Assembly: GCF_964340395.1 (NCBI RefSeq)
Contig: NC_135551.1
Span: 22,604,503-22,668,502 of the forward strand
DNA from: Glandiceps talaboti
Lineage: Eukaryota > Hemichordata > Enteropneusta > Spengelidae
DNA length: 64,000 bases
Direction: 5' to 3'
Shown: piece after piece, positions 1 through 12,200 of the stretch
Numbering within the stretch: position 1 is the first letter of the stretch
Layout of the letters: every line of letters begins with the position of its first letter
Program-made: the position numbers and the translations under genes
Notes under the pieces: model-generated
The model's database searches: none
Told to the model about the DNA's origin: nothing
What the model saw: the letters and a program-made list of their open reading frames with translations, nothing else

Positions 1-1854
1 AGTCATGCAGCTCGAACGATATGAAAACGACGGAGATGTATGTATGAGCATCGAGCTGAACAAACTGTCATACGCGTAAGTCATACGTCATCATATGAAA
101 AGTAGTGGAATTTGATTTATATCGTCTAAATTTGTAAATTAGATTGCCATAAACGTAAATAGGTATGGCCTGCTAAGTTGTTAATCGAACCCATTAACGA
201 TCCACATTAGGCCAAAAAATGTTGTTAGGAAAGCTAAAAACAAATAACTTATACAGTCATAGGTGATACATTACTTAGACAGGTCATTTGGACAAGATAA
301 TGTAATTTCCATAATAACGGTCACTCTAGAATGATATTACAGTTAGCTGAATCTACTAGTACTCAGTGTGCGACTATCATACCTTATAGTAATCAGAAGT
401 GTTAGTTAATAATATTCATTTGACAAAATGTAACGTTTGGCCAACGAAATTAGAAATAAATTGAAAAAGTCCCACTGCTCCCAAGATGTCTATATCACTT
501 GTCCATTTCAAATTAGCCTTTGTAAGTTAGGTGCTTTTCAAATTGACAACTATATGATTGTGATTAACCCTGTATTTAAAACATCTTACGCTTTGACGAA
601 AATCATTATAATTTCGACTTTACTTTCTACTTTGAGGCATTTGCTGTCAAAACATTCTCCGACTGCGGACAAATTGAGTTAATTTTGTTTTGAAACTACC
701 AGCTAATTTCTTAATGGGCGAAGCGTTCAATCTTCAGTTATACTCGGAGAGTCTGTCTGTAGCATTAGTCGCTCCTTGTATAAAACGCTATAATGTTGTT
801 TATCGAGCGTAATAACAGTGTTTCAATTTGTAGCAGTTCACAATTTTAAAAATGTGATTAATACCAGTTTGGTTTATCAAGAATTCCATATACATCATTG
901 AAGAGACTGACATGGTTTTTATGTGTGTAGCACATCCTCACATGGCAAACATGCCATTTCCTGTAACATATACTGACCAATCAGCAAGGTCCTTTTATAA
1001 CAGCCACATTTAAAAAGTAATCCGTAAACATCCACAGCAAATGGACACAACTATCCATTAATTGGAAGCCCATGTAGCGAATCAGTGCATTGAGACAATG
1101 CACCATTTATCAGATAAGCCATGCCCGGGGGTGCTGCAGACACGAAATTAAAGTGACTCAGTGTTTTGAAGAATTTGTATACGATTAAATTGAAATTTAA
1201 AAACCCCTGATACTTTCAGAGGATCAATTACGGAGGCAGCTGCACATATCTCAGAACACATCTTTGAGCGATCCTCTTTCCCTATAGCCTTTTTAACTCC
1301 AGAACTGATTTTAATGTTACTGAAAACGTTAAAAGAAAACAATATAGACACAAAAGTATAACATTAAACGTATAAAATTTGCGATCGTGTAGTTGTAAAT
1401 GTAATAGATATTCATGTATGTATTTGTATAGAAAGGCGTCTTTTGCCATTCGCACGAGTCAATAAAGTTTGAAACTTTAAAATGTCACAACACATATGCA
1501 AATAACTTACATTAACCACATTACACGTATCAGAATACTTGGTGTCCTGTTGACATTTCTCCCTATATATGTTTGGAGGCTTTATTTTAATACAAATAGT
1601 GATATGATATGATATTCAACCACGTGTAACGTCTAACATGTTACATGTGTACTCACGATGTCTTCCTTGGTATCACTATTGAACAGAGCCATCATCTTAC
1701 ATAAACTCGACGCAAACACACGGAGACAAGAACTGTATCAAAAAATGTTTTTATATGACCATAATGAAGTTAACTTATTAAATGTTCAATAATAATGATG
1801 ATGATATGAGAATGTAAAGACACTTTAATAATGTCATTGATACAGTGTACATAT
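1..1854. other. AT-rich non-coding DNA, no gene seen
   Basis: Open frames here are short, lack convincing splice sites and resemble no family I know. No tandem structure is visible before the TG tract. Confidence 0.6.
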
Positions 1855-1866
1855 TGTGTGTGTGTG

Positions 1867-1911
<45 letters not shown>

Positions 1912-1978
1912 GTGTGTGCGCGTGTGTGTATGTATGTGCGTGTGTGGGTATGTGCGTACACGCGTGTACGTCGCGCAT
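1855..1978. repeat. (TG)n microsatellite, interrupted
   Basis: A TG/CA dinucleotide tract with scattered GC and TATG interruptions. The interrupted right half suggests an old, decaying array. Alternating purine-pyrimidine sequence of this length is prone to left-handed (Z) DNA. His/Thr-rich frames on the minus strand are artefacts of the repeat. Confidence 0.95.
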
Positions 1979-2749
1979 TTATGAAAAACTTTTGAACATT
2001 TAATTTTTAATGGAGGACATAGCACGTCCAACAGACAAGGGGAGGGTGCCATTATCAAGAAATTGGTTTTCAATACTCAGAGGCTATACCTAGTTAAAAT
2101 GACCATCGCTTATCATCTGAAAAATATTACCATCACAAATACCAATATGATATTACGTTGTTAATAACTCCATATTCAGTGTAGTTAACCCTCGTGTACG
2201 GGCAAGTTCACGACATATGTGTTATGTTGTATCTTTGCAAAGGCTTTCGACGACTGCAGATTTACAGACAGCACAATAAATACTGATGATCTGTAACTCC
2301 TAATCCATCTTTGTCCGGAATGCAAAACTCTCAATGTAAAATGTTAGTGAACAGTTTGCAAAGCATATCCTTCACTTGTGTTAAAGGGGTACAGTCTGTA
2401 ACTTTTTGTGTCTGGTAAAATGTGTTTGATATTTAAGCATACTGGTGTCATTCCAACAATTAAACACTTAATTGTGCCAAATTACTTGTGTCATCAACAG
2501 GAATGTATATATGATATAAAAATAACATCGTGAGATAATCAATTGGTTATCAATCAAATCGGAAAACCCAAGCAAATAACATTGGTTGTCTCGTTACTCA
2601 CCTCTTGGGTAATGCGTCGACACATATATTCTCTGAATACGTTTAACCGTGAATTTTCGTACACTGAGTTGAAATAAATGCCCCACGCGGACAAGAGAAA
2701 CAAAAATCTTGTTCCTACCCTGGCCCTTTTTGAAATAATAGAAAATTTG
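1979..2749. other. Non-coding, no feature seen
   Basis: Short AT-rich frames only. The right end grades into a dispersed repeat whose opposite-orientation relative lies near 34.0 kb. Confidence 0.5.
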
Positions 2750-2845
2750 GGGCCATCGCATTGTTTGAATCAACAACCTTTTATTTTCCCATATAATTAA
2801 CACAGTATTCGGAGGCCATATTGGATTCTAAAATGGCTAATTATT
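2750..2845 (-). repeat. Dispersed repeat, family A (minus copy)
   Basis: Reverse-complemented, this stretch aligns by eye with 33980-34075. Both copies begin with a GCCATTTT-type start, continue through AATCCAATATGGCC, and share a TGGGAAAATAA block about 40 bases further on. Opposite orientation and interspersed mismatches indicate an old mobile-element fragment. The class is not identifiable from these fragments. Confidence 0.6.
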
Positions 2846-3620
2846 TGTATAATTTCGACCTCTGTATATTTCAAAAATTTGTACGACTTTTAATTTTTTT
2901 TCTTTATTCTAGTTGTCTAAGAGAACACGTTAAAAGTAACAGCAAAAGTGTAAGATTTTTATATCCAGCACCTACTACATTGTGCCGAAAATAAGGCCCT
3001 TAGTGACCGACCATGCGGCTTTAAAACATAGGGTTATTTCTGAATTCTGGCTTGTCAAACGACTGCTTGATAAATTAACAATACAGAGGGCAATCGACAT
3101 ATCTTTCTAGCATAGTATGATAAATGGTGGTAGTTAGCGTGTAGGAATAGCTATTCAAATGAGATGTTATAATGGTATTTCTGTTAACATATGTGGCTGG
3201 CAATTTGTTGACCTTTAAGCTGAAGTAGACATCATTCCAGATCAGAAACTTTTTAAAGGTAAAAAAAGGAAACAACTTACTGACCCGTCCCTTCAGTGAA
3301 ATTGTTCTCGGTACAAAGACACATAGAGCGATATACGGCAATATTTATTCATTTGGCGCGCTTATGTTACCACGGGTCACCATATATTCCATGCCCCTAG
3401 CATTTGGGGACACGAGGTAATTGAGTTGTTTATTATCATTCTATTCAGTTGACTCTTCACTGTCTTCATCATACAACGGCTTACATTTCTATTTCTATTT
3501 GTATACGCATCTTACAGATTGCACTACTAAATACAGTATTCAGGGCAGGCAGTGGGATGAAAAAAATGCAGCACTGAAAAAGTCGGCTGCGTTCAAAAGC
3601 GCAAGAGCTGATATCGAGTT
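2846..3620. other. Non-coding upstream flank of the TNFR-like exon
   Basis: No gene recognised. Base composition becomes less AT-rich from about 3.5 kb on, consistent with approaching a transcribed 5' region. Confidence 0.45.
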
Positions 3621-3621
3621 T

Positions 3622-3631
3622 GTCACGTGAC
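3622..3631. promoter_or_regulatory. Perfect palindromic E-box (GTCACGTGAC)
   Basis: The ten-base palindrome contains the CACGTG core with GT/AC flanks. This is the form preferred by USF and by the MiT/TFE (CLEAR element) bHLH-zip factors. It lies about 400 bases upstream of the ATG of the Fn14-like exon, so it could belong to its promoter or first untranslated region. The match is exact, but functional use is inference and a chance occurrence is possible. Confidence 0.45.
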
Positions 3632-3699
3632 CACGGCATCCCATCTGACACTTTATTAAAGTGAATGGTGTCTATAGATGCGCACACAGTATTATATTA

Positions 3700-3726
3700 G
3701 TCACGCTAACTTTAGGACAGCGTGAC
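3700..3726. promoter_or_regulatory. Hyphenated inverted repeat upstream of the TNFR-like exon
   Basis: GTCACGCT at 3700-3707 is repeated exactly in reverse complement (AGCGTGAC) at 3719-3726, with 11 bases between. It could be a dimeric protein-binding site or a hairpin in a 5' leader. It lies about 300 bases upstream of the ATG at 4030. No known factor is assigned. Confidence 0.35.
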
Positions 3727-4029
3727 TTCTTCGCGAACAACACTTTAGCATCACCTTTTAAAAGTCTGCCTTGTACCCGAGACTGCTTCTTCACTCTCCG
3801 CGCACTCCTGCTGTTAACACCGATGGGTAAGGGTCCTGTCTCATTTAATGCGAATTCACCTTCACGTGTCCTACATACGGAGTCATAGCGGACATTCAGC
3901 TGATCGCATCGTACACTCGAAGTTTTCATTCGCTTAAAACCTCGCTGGACTTTGTCATCATACTCAACACTGAGGGTAGCTAACGTTCCACAGCATATCG
4001 GACTTGAGCTAATACGTTCATCAGAGAGG

Positions 4030-4216
4030 ATGAGTCTAATTTTTTACAGCGTTGTCATGGTGTTTATGGCTTCTCATATGAGTTTGACACAACACGTATG
4101 TCCAGAAAACGAGGTATATGATGTAAAAGGGAGGAGATGCATCAGTTGTGAAATGTGTAAAGAATTTCCTACCATGGACATATGTCTCAACTGCACCAAA
4201 CGTGTAAACAAGAGGG
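4030..4216 (+). CDS. TNF receptor superfamily, Fn14/TNFRSF12A-like, first coding exon (partial gene)
   Basis: The ATG at 4030 begins a hydrophobic signal peptide (residues 1 to about 20, rich in V, M, F). A compact cysteine-rich module follows, with Cys at residues 24, 37, 40, 43, 52 and 55. The spacing C-x12-C-x2-C-x2-C-x8-C-x2-C is identical to that of vertebrate Fn14 (TNFRSF12A, the TWEAK receptor). BCMA differs in having x3 in two intervals. Fn14-type receptors are small single-pass membrane proteins with one such module and a short TRAF-binding tail, so a TNF-family ligand is the likely partner. The exon ends before GTACGT (4217-4222) in phase 1, usual for extracellular modules. In-frame sequence continues upstream to 3952 without an ATG, so 4030 is the chosen start. 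Transmembrane and tail exons were not found. Other small six-cysteine secreted proteins remain possible. Confidence 0.72.
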
Positions 4217-4498
4217 GTACGTACTCAAATTTCATTTATCCACAACCATGTCTTATTAACAAGGAGATATCATTGTACACGTTATATTACCTTATTGCTT
4301 TGTCATGATGAAAAGCAGTTATTTAATGACATTTCTCGGATATCTCGCTCCATTGATTCTTTAGTAATAGAGATATTAGATATTTGAAAAGTGATCACGA
4401 CGACTATAGCAACATCAAAGCAAGTTTTACCTCGCTCATCTTTTATTCATATGCAAATACATAAGAAAATACACCAGGCGCTCACTTTATTCCCGCAA

Positions 4499-4504
4499 AC
4501 ATAC

Positions 4505-4540
<36 letters not shown>

Positions 4541-4549
4541 TCACTGACT

Positions 4550-4585
<36 letters not shown>

Positions 4586-4634
4586 GTCAGTCAGTCAGTC
4601 AGTCAGTCATTCATTCAGACAAACACATATGCAT

Positions 4635-4669
<35 letters not shown>

Positions 4670-4796
4670 GTCAGTCAGTCAGACATGAATTCACATACAT
4701 ACATATACACACATACATACATACATACATACATACATACATACATACACACACACATACATACATACATACATACATACATACATACATACGTAT
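4499..4796. repeat. Compound microsatellite: CA, CAGT, CAGA, CATA
   Basis: Successive blocks are (TA), (CA), (CAGT), (CAGA), (CATA), (CA) and (CATA). Each motif differs from its neighbour by one or two bases, as if blocks arose by point mutation and re-expansion. The array starts about 280 bases after the splice donor of the TNFR-like exon, so it probably lies in intron 1. A long Thr/His/Tyr-rich frame through it is an artefact. Confidence 0.95.
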
Positions 4797-5629
4797 AACA
4801 AAGAGACGGGCAGAGCGATTTCTATATACATCCTCCAACTTTCAATGATAGACATAATTGTAAATATTTAGCCCTTCAAACGGAGATCCGAACAAGCTTG
4901 TTTATACTAATTTCGAGGGAAGAACAGACAACGTATCCGGTTTGAAATATTTATGTCGCTACTTTCTTCCAAGAAGGCTACAATTCAATTACGAGGCCTG
5001 GGGAGTTAGTTCAAACGGGCCATATAAGAAATATAGCGATCAACAATTGTAGCAATGAAACATCAATTTGTGCATATTCCCCAAGAGAAGAAAGTGATGA
5101 TTTTCCTGCTGCAGATCAATCATAGAGTGTTTTAGGTTTGGTGTCAGATGAAGTGATTGTAATTAGTCATACCAGATATGCAGTCTGGGTTGTAAACTAT
5201 GCACGATAGATGTATGTACACCGAATATTTTGTTAACGTGTTCTAACAATTCACTATAGCTTGTAGTGTTGGGAATGAGAGAGGTGGCCTTGAATATTGG
5301 CTGGTTTGCTTTGACATATTGCATTAGTTCACAATCCTATATTGGCAAATCCCATCTAATCAACGTAACGGATGTAAAGCATTTGTAAGCGAAAGATTGC
5401 TGAAGCCTTAAGTGGATTTCCCCAAATTTACAGTGAATCGATTTCACCGAGGTAACGTTCGGGAAAGATAACCTGAATTGATGCAAATTAAAGAGTGACC
5501 GCGTAGACAAGTTTATTCAATTTATAGGTGCTTGATTGATGTAGTTTTTTTGCTAATCTGCGATTTCGTTAAATTTGATTGTGATTATGCAATGGGGGAA
5601 AGCACCGCTGACTGTAGGCCTAATGGGTA
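4797..5629. other. Non-coding, probable intron of the TNFR-like gene
   Basis: I looked here for a phase-1 exon with a transmembrane helix to continue the Fn14-like gene and did not find one. Confidence 0.4.
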
Positions 5630-5800
5630 TTTATTTTGATGGTGATGATAGACGTGGTGGTGACTTGTAATAATGGATAATGGCGACAACGTCGATGTCC
5701 TGACGATGACAAGGGTGATGATATCAAAATAAGATGACAGTGGTGTCGATGATGTTAATGGTAGTTGTGATGGTTGTTTGAACTGTCGATGGTAGTTTCT
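5630..5800. repeat. Cryptically simple GAT/GGT-rich tract
   Basis: Imperfect reiteration of GATG, GTGGT and GATGAT trinucleotide-like words, much mutated. A weaker similar patch follows at about 6060-6185. The minus-strand frame through it (His/Ser/Thr-rich) reflects this composition. Confidence 0.5.
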
Positions 5801-8165
5801 GTTTGCCTCGTTATGAATATTGAATGAAAGACCATAGGCACATTTTTGGTTGATTAATATATTGTATGACAAAATGATAGAGTTTCATAGCCGCAAGTTT
5901 GGGGGCTTTACCACCAAAGTCGCACTCACAGCCTGTGTGCTCTATTAACCGTACAATGTGTTAGTAATCATGATCAAGATGAAAATCATAATTGTAAGTA
6001 TGGCCATACAACTTTGAGCCCTAGCTATTTTGTCCACTGTATACATCCAACATAAGCAAAAGCAAGAGTTGGCAGTCGTATTTTTAAGATGGTAGTAACA
6101 TGTAGGCAGTGGCAACAATAACAAATATTGCAAATGTTCACGTACATTAAGATGTGGATGGTGGTAGTGAAAGAGATGATGTAGATTGTTGTGGGAAAAA
6201 ATCGAACCTAAAGAATGAAATCTAGTAACCTTTTATGTCGTTCCATCTCATTACTTTATCGGCAAATCTTGACGTCACCAAGGAGAAATGTGCATGTGTC
6301 GGCTGTGCATTATACTCTGCGATTATCCTTCCGTAAATCTTTCTCCAGGAACACTTGAGAAAATAGCTATTTTGAATCCATATGGTCATCCAAAAGGGGC
6401 ATATTAATTTATCGTTTAAATGAGCTGAGGGAACGCATGTGGTCTGAGTAAATGTTGGTTTTAGGTTCAAATTACAACGCTTTTGATTTGCAGACAGCTT
6501 GCGATACCAATCGTACAAAGAGTGTGGTCACTGTAGGTTTTAATCTCTATATCTCTACATTATAAAATGTGATAAAAAATAAAAATAGTATATGTTCTTC
6601 TGCATTGAATTTTACGAGATATTGGTATTCATAACGGTTGAGCAAATCTATTGAGTTTCATGCGACGAGCAAATATATCGTTCAAATTTCAAACATTAAG
6701 TGGTCATAACGCTGCAGACACCATGCTTTTATTATGAGCACGAAATAGAAGTCATAGAAATACAATTAAGATTGAAAAGACTATCAAAGCAGTGAACGCT
6801 TGTTTACGAAATATCTGGAGACATGGTTGTTTGAAATTCACCAATTTTAATGACTTTCACGTCCTATACTCATCAAATGCACTGCAACAAGCAAGAATTT
6901 TCATCCACGCGAAACACATTCTTAATCAAAATTAACTATCAGATAACATATAAAGTGTCTTCTTATTCTTTCATTGTTTTTTTATGCCTGTATATAAATG
7001 TGTCTTGGGATGGGGTTATGGATTGGGGAGACATTTTAGCTTCCTCTAGTGAGTGATACTTTATACCTAAATTGTATACATTTATTAAGATTTGCAACTT
7101 TTACATTCTTCTACATCCTAAAACGCATACATACAATGCTTTGTCTCTAGTACACATTGCGATGGATCACAGATCATAGCATCTCGGAATATCAAATCAG
7201 TGACATCTACTGTACGAGTCGTGAATGTACTAATTCTATCAATAAATGCTGTAAGGCTGTGTTTTTGTAGCCGTAACATTCAATCAAAAATAAATTTTGT
7301 TTACGAGTTTTTTTTTAAATTTCTTCAACCTGAAATTGGTATCATCTTTGCTGTACCATTGACCGATCTTTATAATCTCACAATTACATAACCGGTGCAA
7401 TTTTGCGGTGGAACAAATTATTATATTAATGATCAACAGGCCTAGACATTAAATCGAAGTTGAAACCATACAGAAGAGTTAGAGTACACATCTTATTTAC
7501 AAGTATGTAATTTAAAATCACCATTTTGTCGTTATAAGGTTTACACAATCGACAACTTGTCAATTACATCCAGCAAGAGATTTGGTCAATTTCTCTTAAA
7601 GATGTGCTCATTTGACTATCTTTGAAACATATAGTTAGCGTTGACCCAACGTACCTAAATTTTGACTGGCTTATCTTTTTTTTTATCTATATAAGTATAC
7701 ATTGGTGGCACATATAAGGATAATCTGTACATTGACAGAAATTACTCAAATACATTGACATTGTAAACTCAAGGTGAAATCATTTGGCCTGGCATTCACT
7801 CTGTCGGATAGTGCACTAGATAATAACTAGCAAACAACAGAACTTTAAGCGGCTGACTCGAAAAACTAAATACACACAGTATATTTAAAGCGATTGATGA
7901 AATCGCGGGAAATACTTTAGTCTTCTTTAGACATTCACTTATCTAACTAGTGTGTGTGCATTTATTAGTTAATCCTTTTAATGCATAAATTGTCAAATTA
8001 AAGTAATCTTCAAGTTAGGTATTTGATAAACGTCGTACATAGGATCGGGCAGTTATACAAATATGAACCATAATTTATAGATACCAGTATAATCATTCTC
8101 CCTGTCCCAGTTATAAATCAATGATTTATTACACAATGCTATAACTACGTACAGAACGAGACATG
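5801..8165. other. Non-coding, no gene recognised
   Basis: A minus-strand frame of 98 codons (6518-6222) resembles no family I recognise. A good donor sequence (GTGAGT at 7049) ends a plus frame with a hydrophobic segment, but no convincing acceptor precedes it. Confidence 0.4.
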
Positions 8166-8524
8166 GTAGCCTGCTGGACGAGACTGACATACACAATCGA
8201 CACTTTGTAGACTACTGGACAGGACTGAAATACAAAAACGATACCTGACAGTCTGCTGAACAGGACTGAAATACAATCACCATATTTGGTAGTCTGACGG
8301 ACAAAGCTTTGTAGTCTCATGGACAGGGCTGAAATACACAAAACGATACCTGGCAGTCTGCTGAACAGGACTGAAATACAATCACCACATTTGGTAGTCT
8401 GACGGACAACACTTTATAGTCTCCTGGACAGGGCTGATATACAAAAACGATACCTGGTAGTCTGCTGAACAGGACTGAAATACAGAAACGACACTTTTTA
8501 ATAGTCTTCTCGCCGGGACTGCAC
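8166..8524. repeat. 41-bp minisatellite with 104-105-bp higher-order repeat
   Basis: About ten monomers with consensus beginning GTAGTCTGCTGGACAGGACT and continuing GAAATACA plus an ACGATACC-type end. Starts are near 8166, 8207, 8248, 8289, 8311, 8353, 8394, 8416, 8457 and 8501. Spacings run 41, 41, 41, 22, 42, 41, 22, 41, 44. The block of two full monomers plus one 22-base truncated monomer recurs (8207, 8311, 8416), giving a higher-order unit of 104-105 bases with closer identity between blocks than between neighbouring monomers. Minus-strand open frames run through it, but their repeated peptide resembles no protein domain I know. Confidence 0.9.
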
Positions 8525-9059
8525 CGCTTACATATTGAACGGCATGAGTTGCTTGAAATAAAAAGATGGATGAGGAGAACTGGTTTAAAAACATCTGTAA
8601 GTCAGAGAGGTTAAGGCAGGTCAAACGTAGCAATCGGTAGGAGATCCATACGACCGACGTACAGAAGGACATGATGGGGCCACACCGACTCGACCGATGA
8701 CGATACATGGGAACTTGAGTAGGATACTATTATATGTTCGGCCAGACGTGACGAGGTTTAATGAACGCGAAACCCTATAGATTGCTTTCAGATGTTAAAT
8801 GCTGTATGTAATATTTCCTGACAATTGACATCAGATGTATAGCTATGACAATGTAATGGATATAAAGCTATCAATTTGAAAACTATGCAGACTAATTTGA
8901 ATGTACTTTCAGAGTGTGCACGTCGCACTCCACACGTAAATTGAACCAATTTAACATACTACAGATTCATGAACATTTAGCACACAAGGATGATGATACA
9001 TTCTCTTAATGAAAAAAAGACGAATCAGTGAGAATCAATAAACCAGTCTCTAGAGCGAT
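8525..9059. other. Non-coding, nothing seen
   Basis: Unique-looking AT-rich sequence between the minisatellite and the GATC/AATC simple-repeat block. Confidence 0.5.
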
Positions 9060-9136
9060 CGACCTATCATTGATCGATCGGTCGATCGATCGATCGGTTG
9101 GGGATCGGATGATTAGTCAATCAGTCTGCTAGTCAG

Positions 9137-9208
<72 letters not shown>

Positions 9209-9240
9209 CCAATCAACCAACCAACCAACCAACCAACCAG
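9060..9240. repeat. Graded tetranucleotide array: GATC to AATC to AACC
   Basis: A self-complementary (GATC)n patch at about 9071-9098 is followed by about 70 bases of (AATC)n and then (AACC)n. Consecutive motifs differ by one base. The (GATC) part can fold on itself. A closely similar CAAC/CAAA/CAAT array occurs at 61.2 kb. Confidence 0.95.
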
Positions 9241-12200
9241 TTAATAAACTAAAGGATTAACACAATTACGTCCACATATACATATAGATTTGTACATAAC
9301 GTAACTTTGTCAATAAGCATGTACGTATGTACATATACATGTATGTATAAAGAAACGAATGTCAGCTACGCAGTATTTATCTATCATTCGATTACTTACT
9401 CGCAATATATACAAGCCACAAATATTATTACTCAAGGAGCATAACAGAAATATTCTGCCAATAACAAGATTGAATACATACTGAACTGATAATGGGGAAT
9501 GGATACATCTACGGATTATTTTGTAATATTAACAGCTTTGATTATAAGGCCTATCATATTACACGTCTCTTATATATCGCTGTAGTGGAATGCATAAAAT
9601 TTAATATTCTCTCAGATATGATTACAATCCGTTTAATTTACAACCCTTAGAGAAATGGTACTTGGTAACAAGAAACCCAGAAATGTTTATTCTATAATAA
9701 CTGAAACATTGTCCAAATTATCCGAATAATATTTAATTACAGAGAGTGTCTGAAATACTGCAAATTTGTGACACAATATTAGCAGCTGACGTTATTTTCC
9801 TCCCTATTAGGGTTAAATTCCTGAATGTACAAAATACCCCGCAGTAAGAAATTGACACCTTACGAATGAATGTGGCGGCAAAAGGTTAGCAACTGTAATG
9901 AAATTATTAATAAAGCCAGGATATTAGTAATACTGTGTGGTTATACGTATTACCCAATCATAGTACATTTACAAGGAAATAGCACGTTGTATTTGTCATC
10001 TATGGAGCTGTCAGGCAACTTGGAAACTATGAAAAATGAACGCTGAGAAAATTAAGTGAGCTATACGGACCGAATACATTCATTTAATAACAAAATTCCG
10101 ATTCTAAGTGCATTTATTAATTTGTAATTTGATACTAATTTTTTTCTATATGACATGAATAAATTAAATTTGTAATGCTTATTGTATGTAAACTATGTAG
10201 TACATGGTTTTGTATCCACAAGTTTCTATTCACATAATGCAACAGCAAACAATTAGCCGAACACAGGAAACGTGCGCAACCGCCATCTTGGATGATGCAT
10301 TATGGGAAATATGGTTACATTTATAAATATCAATCAATTCACTTCTGTAAATAATATACTATATTGCATTGCTTGGGACCTCATATAATCTAGTATTGGT
10401 TAGCAACACCTATGGACGAATACTTCTTATCTCCAAAGATTGCCCTCTTCGCATGCTCAGCTTGGATAACAAAGTTGGCTGTAGTAATGCATTCGTGGGG
10501 TTTAAAAACTGTATACTCGTCACGCACGAATCACACTACGTCAGTGAGCAGAGAACGTATCAAAGCTGTAATAGGTAGAAATTTTTGAAGAACACAATAT
10601 AAGATCTTTTTGCTTGCATACCAACTGTACAGACAACTATACGGTTGTGTAGGGTCTATGGTCTTACAGATGGTATCGTATACAGGTAATGACATGTTCT
10701 TTCTGGGACTGTAATTCAATCAGTGATTGTAACTTAATATAAGGAATGTAAGTTAGTTTACACAATCCAAGAATGTTCTAGAAATACGTACACCACTCAT
10801 GTCAACTTTGTCAACCTTTGCCTTGGGATTTAAAGCTAAACTGATAGGCATCGTACCCAATAATGGCCCTATTGATAGACCGTGTACTACTCTACAATGG
10901 ACATTTGAAAGATTGCTACTCTGAGTAATACCACCATTGACGGTCGTTTTTGACGTGAAGATTTGTAAAGCTGTTTACCTGGTATGTTAGTGATTGAAGG
11001 AAATCAAAACATTAATTACATCTGTTCTGGGAGATGTGTGACGATATTCACGTGTCTGATTGTCAATGGGATAAAAGAGAAACTTTACAGACACAATATA
11101 ACCCTGAGGGTCTTTATATATTTCAGAATTGCTAGTTCTAATCATATTTTGGAAGCATTCATGGTTGTAATACCTTGGGATTTTTTTACTACTTGATGAC
11201 CATTATGTTTGAATCAATGCATCCATTGACGCCAAATGTACCGTGACATCTATGTAAGAGAATATTTTGAAGGTATTCACAGTTCTCTGTATACATAGAC
11301 AATGGATGTATAGGCGGAAAATGCTAACTTTGAATATTGAAGCTCTCTATCTAAAAGACATATATTTGTACAAAGGCCTTTCATAGTCACTATACCTTGG
11401 GGTGTTTTGGTTGAATGTTTACCTTGATGTAAAGAGTTATGTCCCAATCAATGAATTACGTACTATACGTCGGAGGCATAACACAGTTTGTAATTGTAAC
11501 AAAAGCAATGATCCACTTGTAAACTTGTGAGAATTGTTAGGAGTATTTAAAACACATGTAAAAAAGGAACGAAATGTCATCATTGATGGTATCTATACAT
11601 TTCCAGTAACAAGATACATGTACATGTATTCAAATAAGTATAATGAAAACGGTAGCATGCTATGATATAGTGTTGTCTCCTAATTACAAGGATTTTCACG
11701 TACTGGTAGGTGATACACTTATTCTGGAGATATCACTCTCTGTAACTCCAGCTTTCGATTGCTTGCTATTTATAGAATAGCTATCCTACAATCATTGGCA
11801 ACACGTTGATCAGAGAATGAATGCTTGAATGAATTTTGTTTCAACATAAAACAAGAGTTACATTTGCAAAGCATGTATATAATAAAAATATATCTCTCTC
11901 TCTCAACATGTTTGAGCTTGTTCGTAAACTATACAAGGAACTATGGATGTTATAGTAGGAGGGGCAGTTGCATATTTTCGCTTGTTCGGATCAGGTATAC
12001 ATCTATTCCAAGCAGCCGTACAACCGGCAGATGTTAAATAATGAGTGAGACATGTATTAAAATAATAGTGGTGTCGTATACTACAATCTATCTGTTAATG
12101 AAACCTTTCCATTCAATCGATTACGTCAATTATAGGGATATGAATATGATCATTTATTAAAAAAACATGTAACGTTTATTAAAAATAACTACACTGTCAA

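Noticed and set aside
4391-4798. 135-codon open frame rich in Thr, His, Tyr and Gln
   Set aside because: It is a translation of CA/CAGT/CAGA/CATA microsatellites, with no domain and no ATG-independent support.
6960-7048. Possible transmembrane exon continuing the Fn14-like gene, ending at a GTGAGT donor
   Set aside because: The only in-phase acceptor (after ATATAAAG) lacks a pyrimidine tract, and the following residues do not resemble a TRAF-binding tail.
9121-9240. CRISPR-like or regularly spaced array
   Set aside because: It is a tetranucleotide microsatellite with no spacers.
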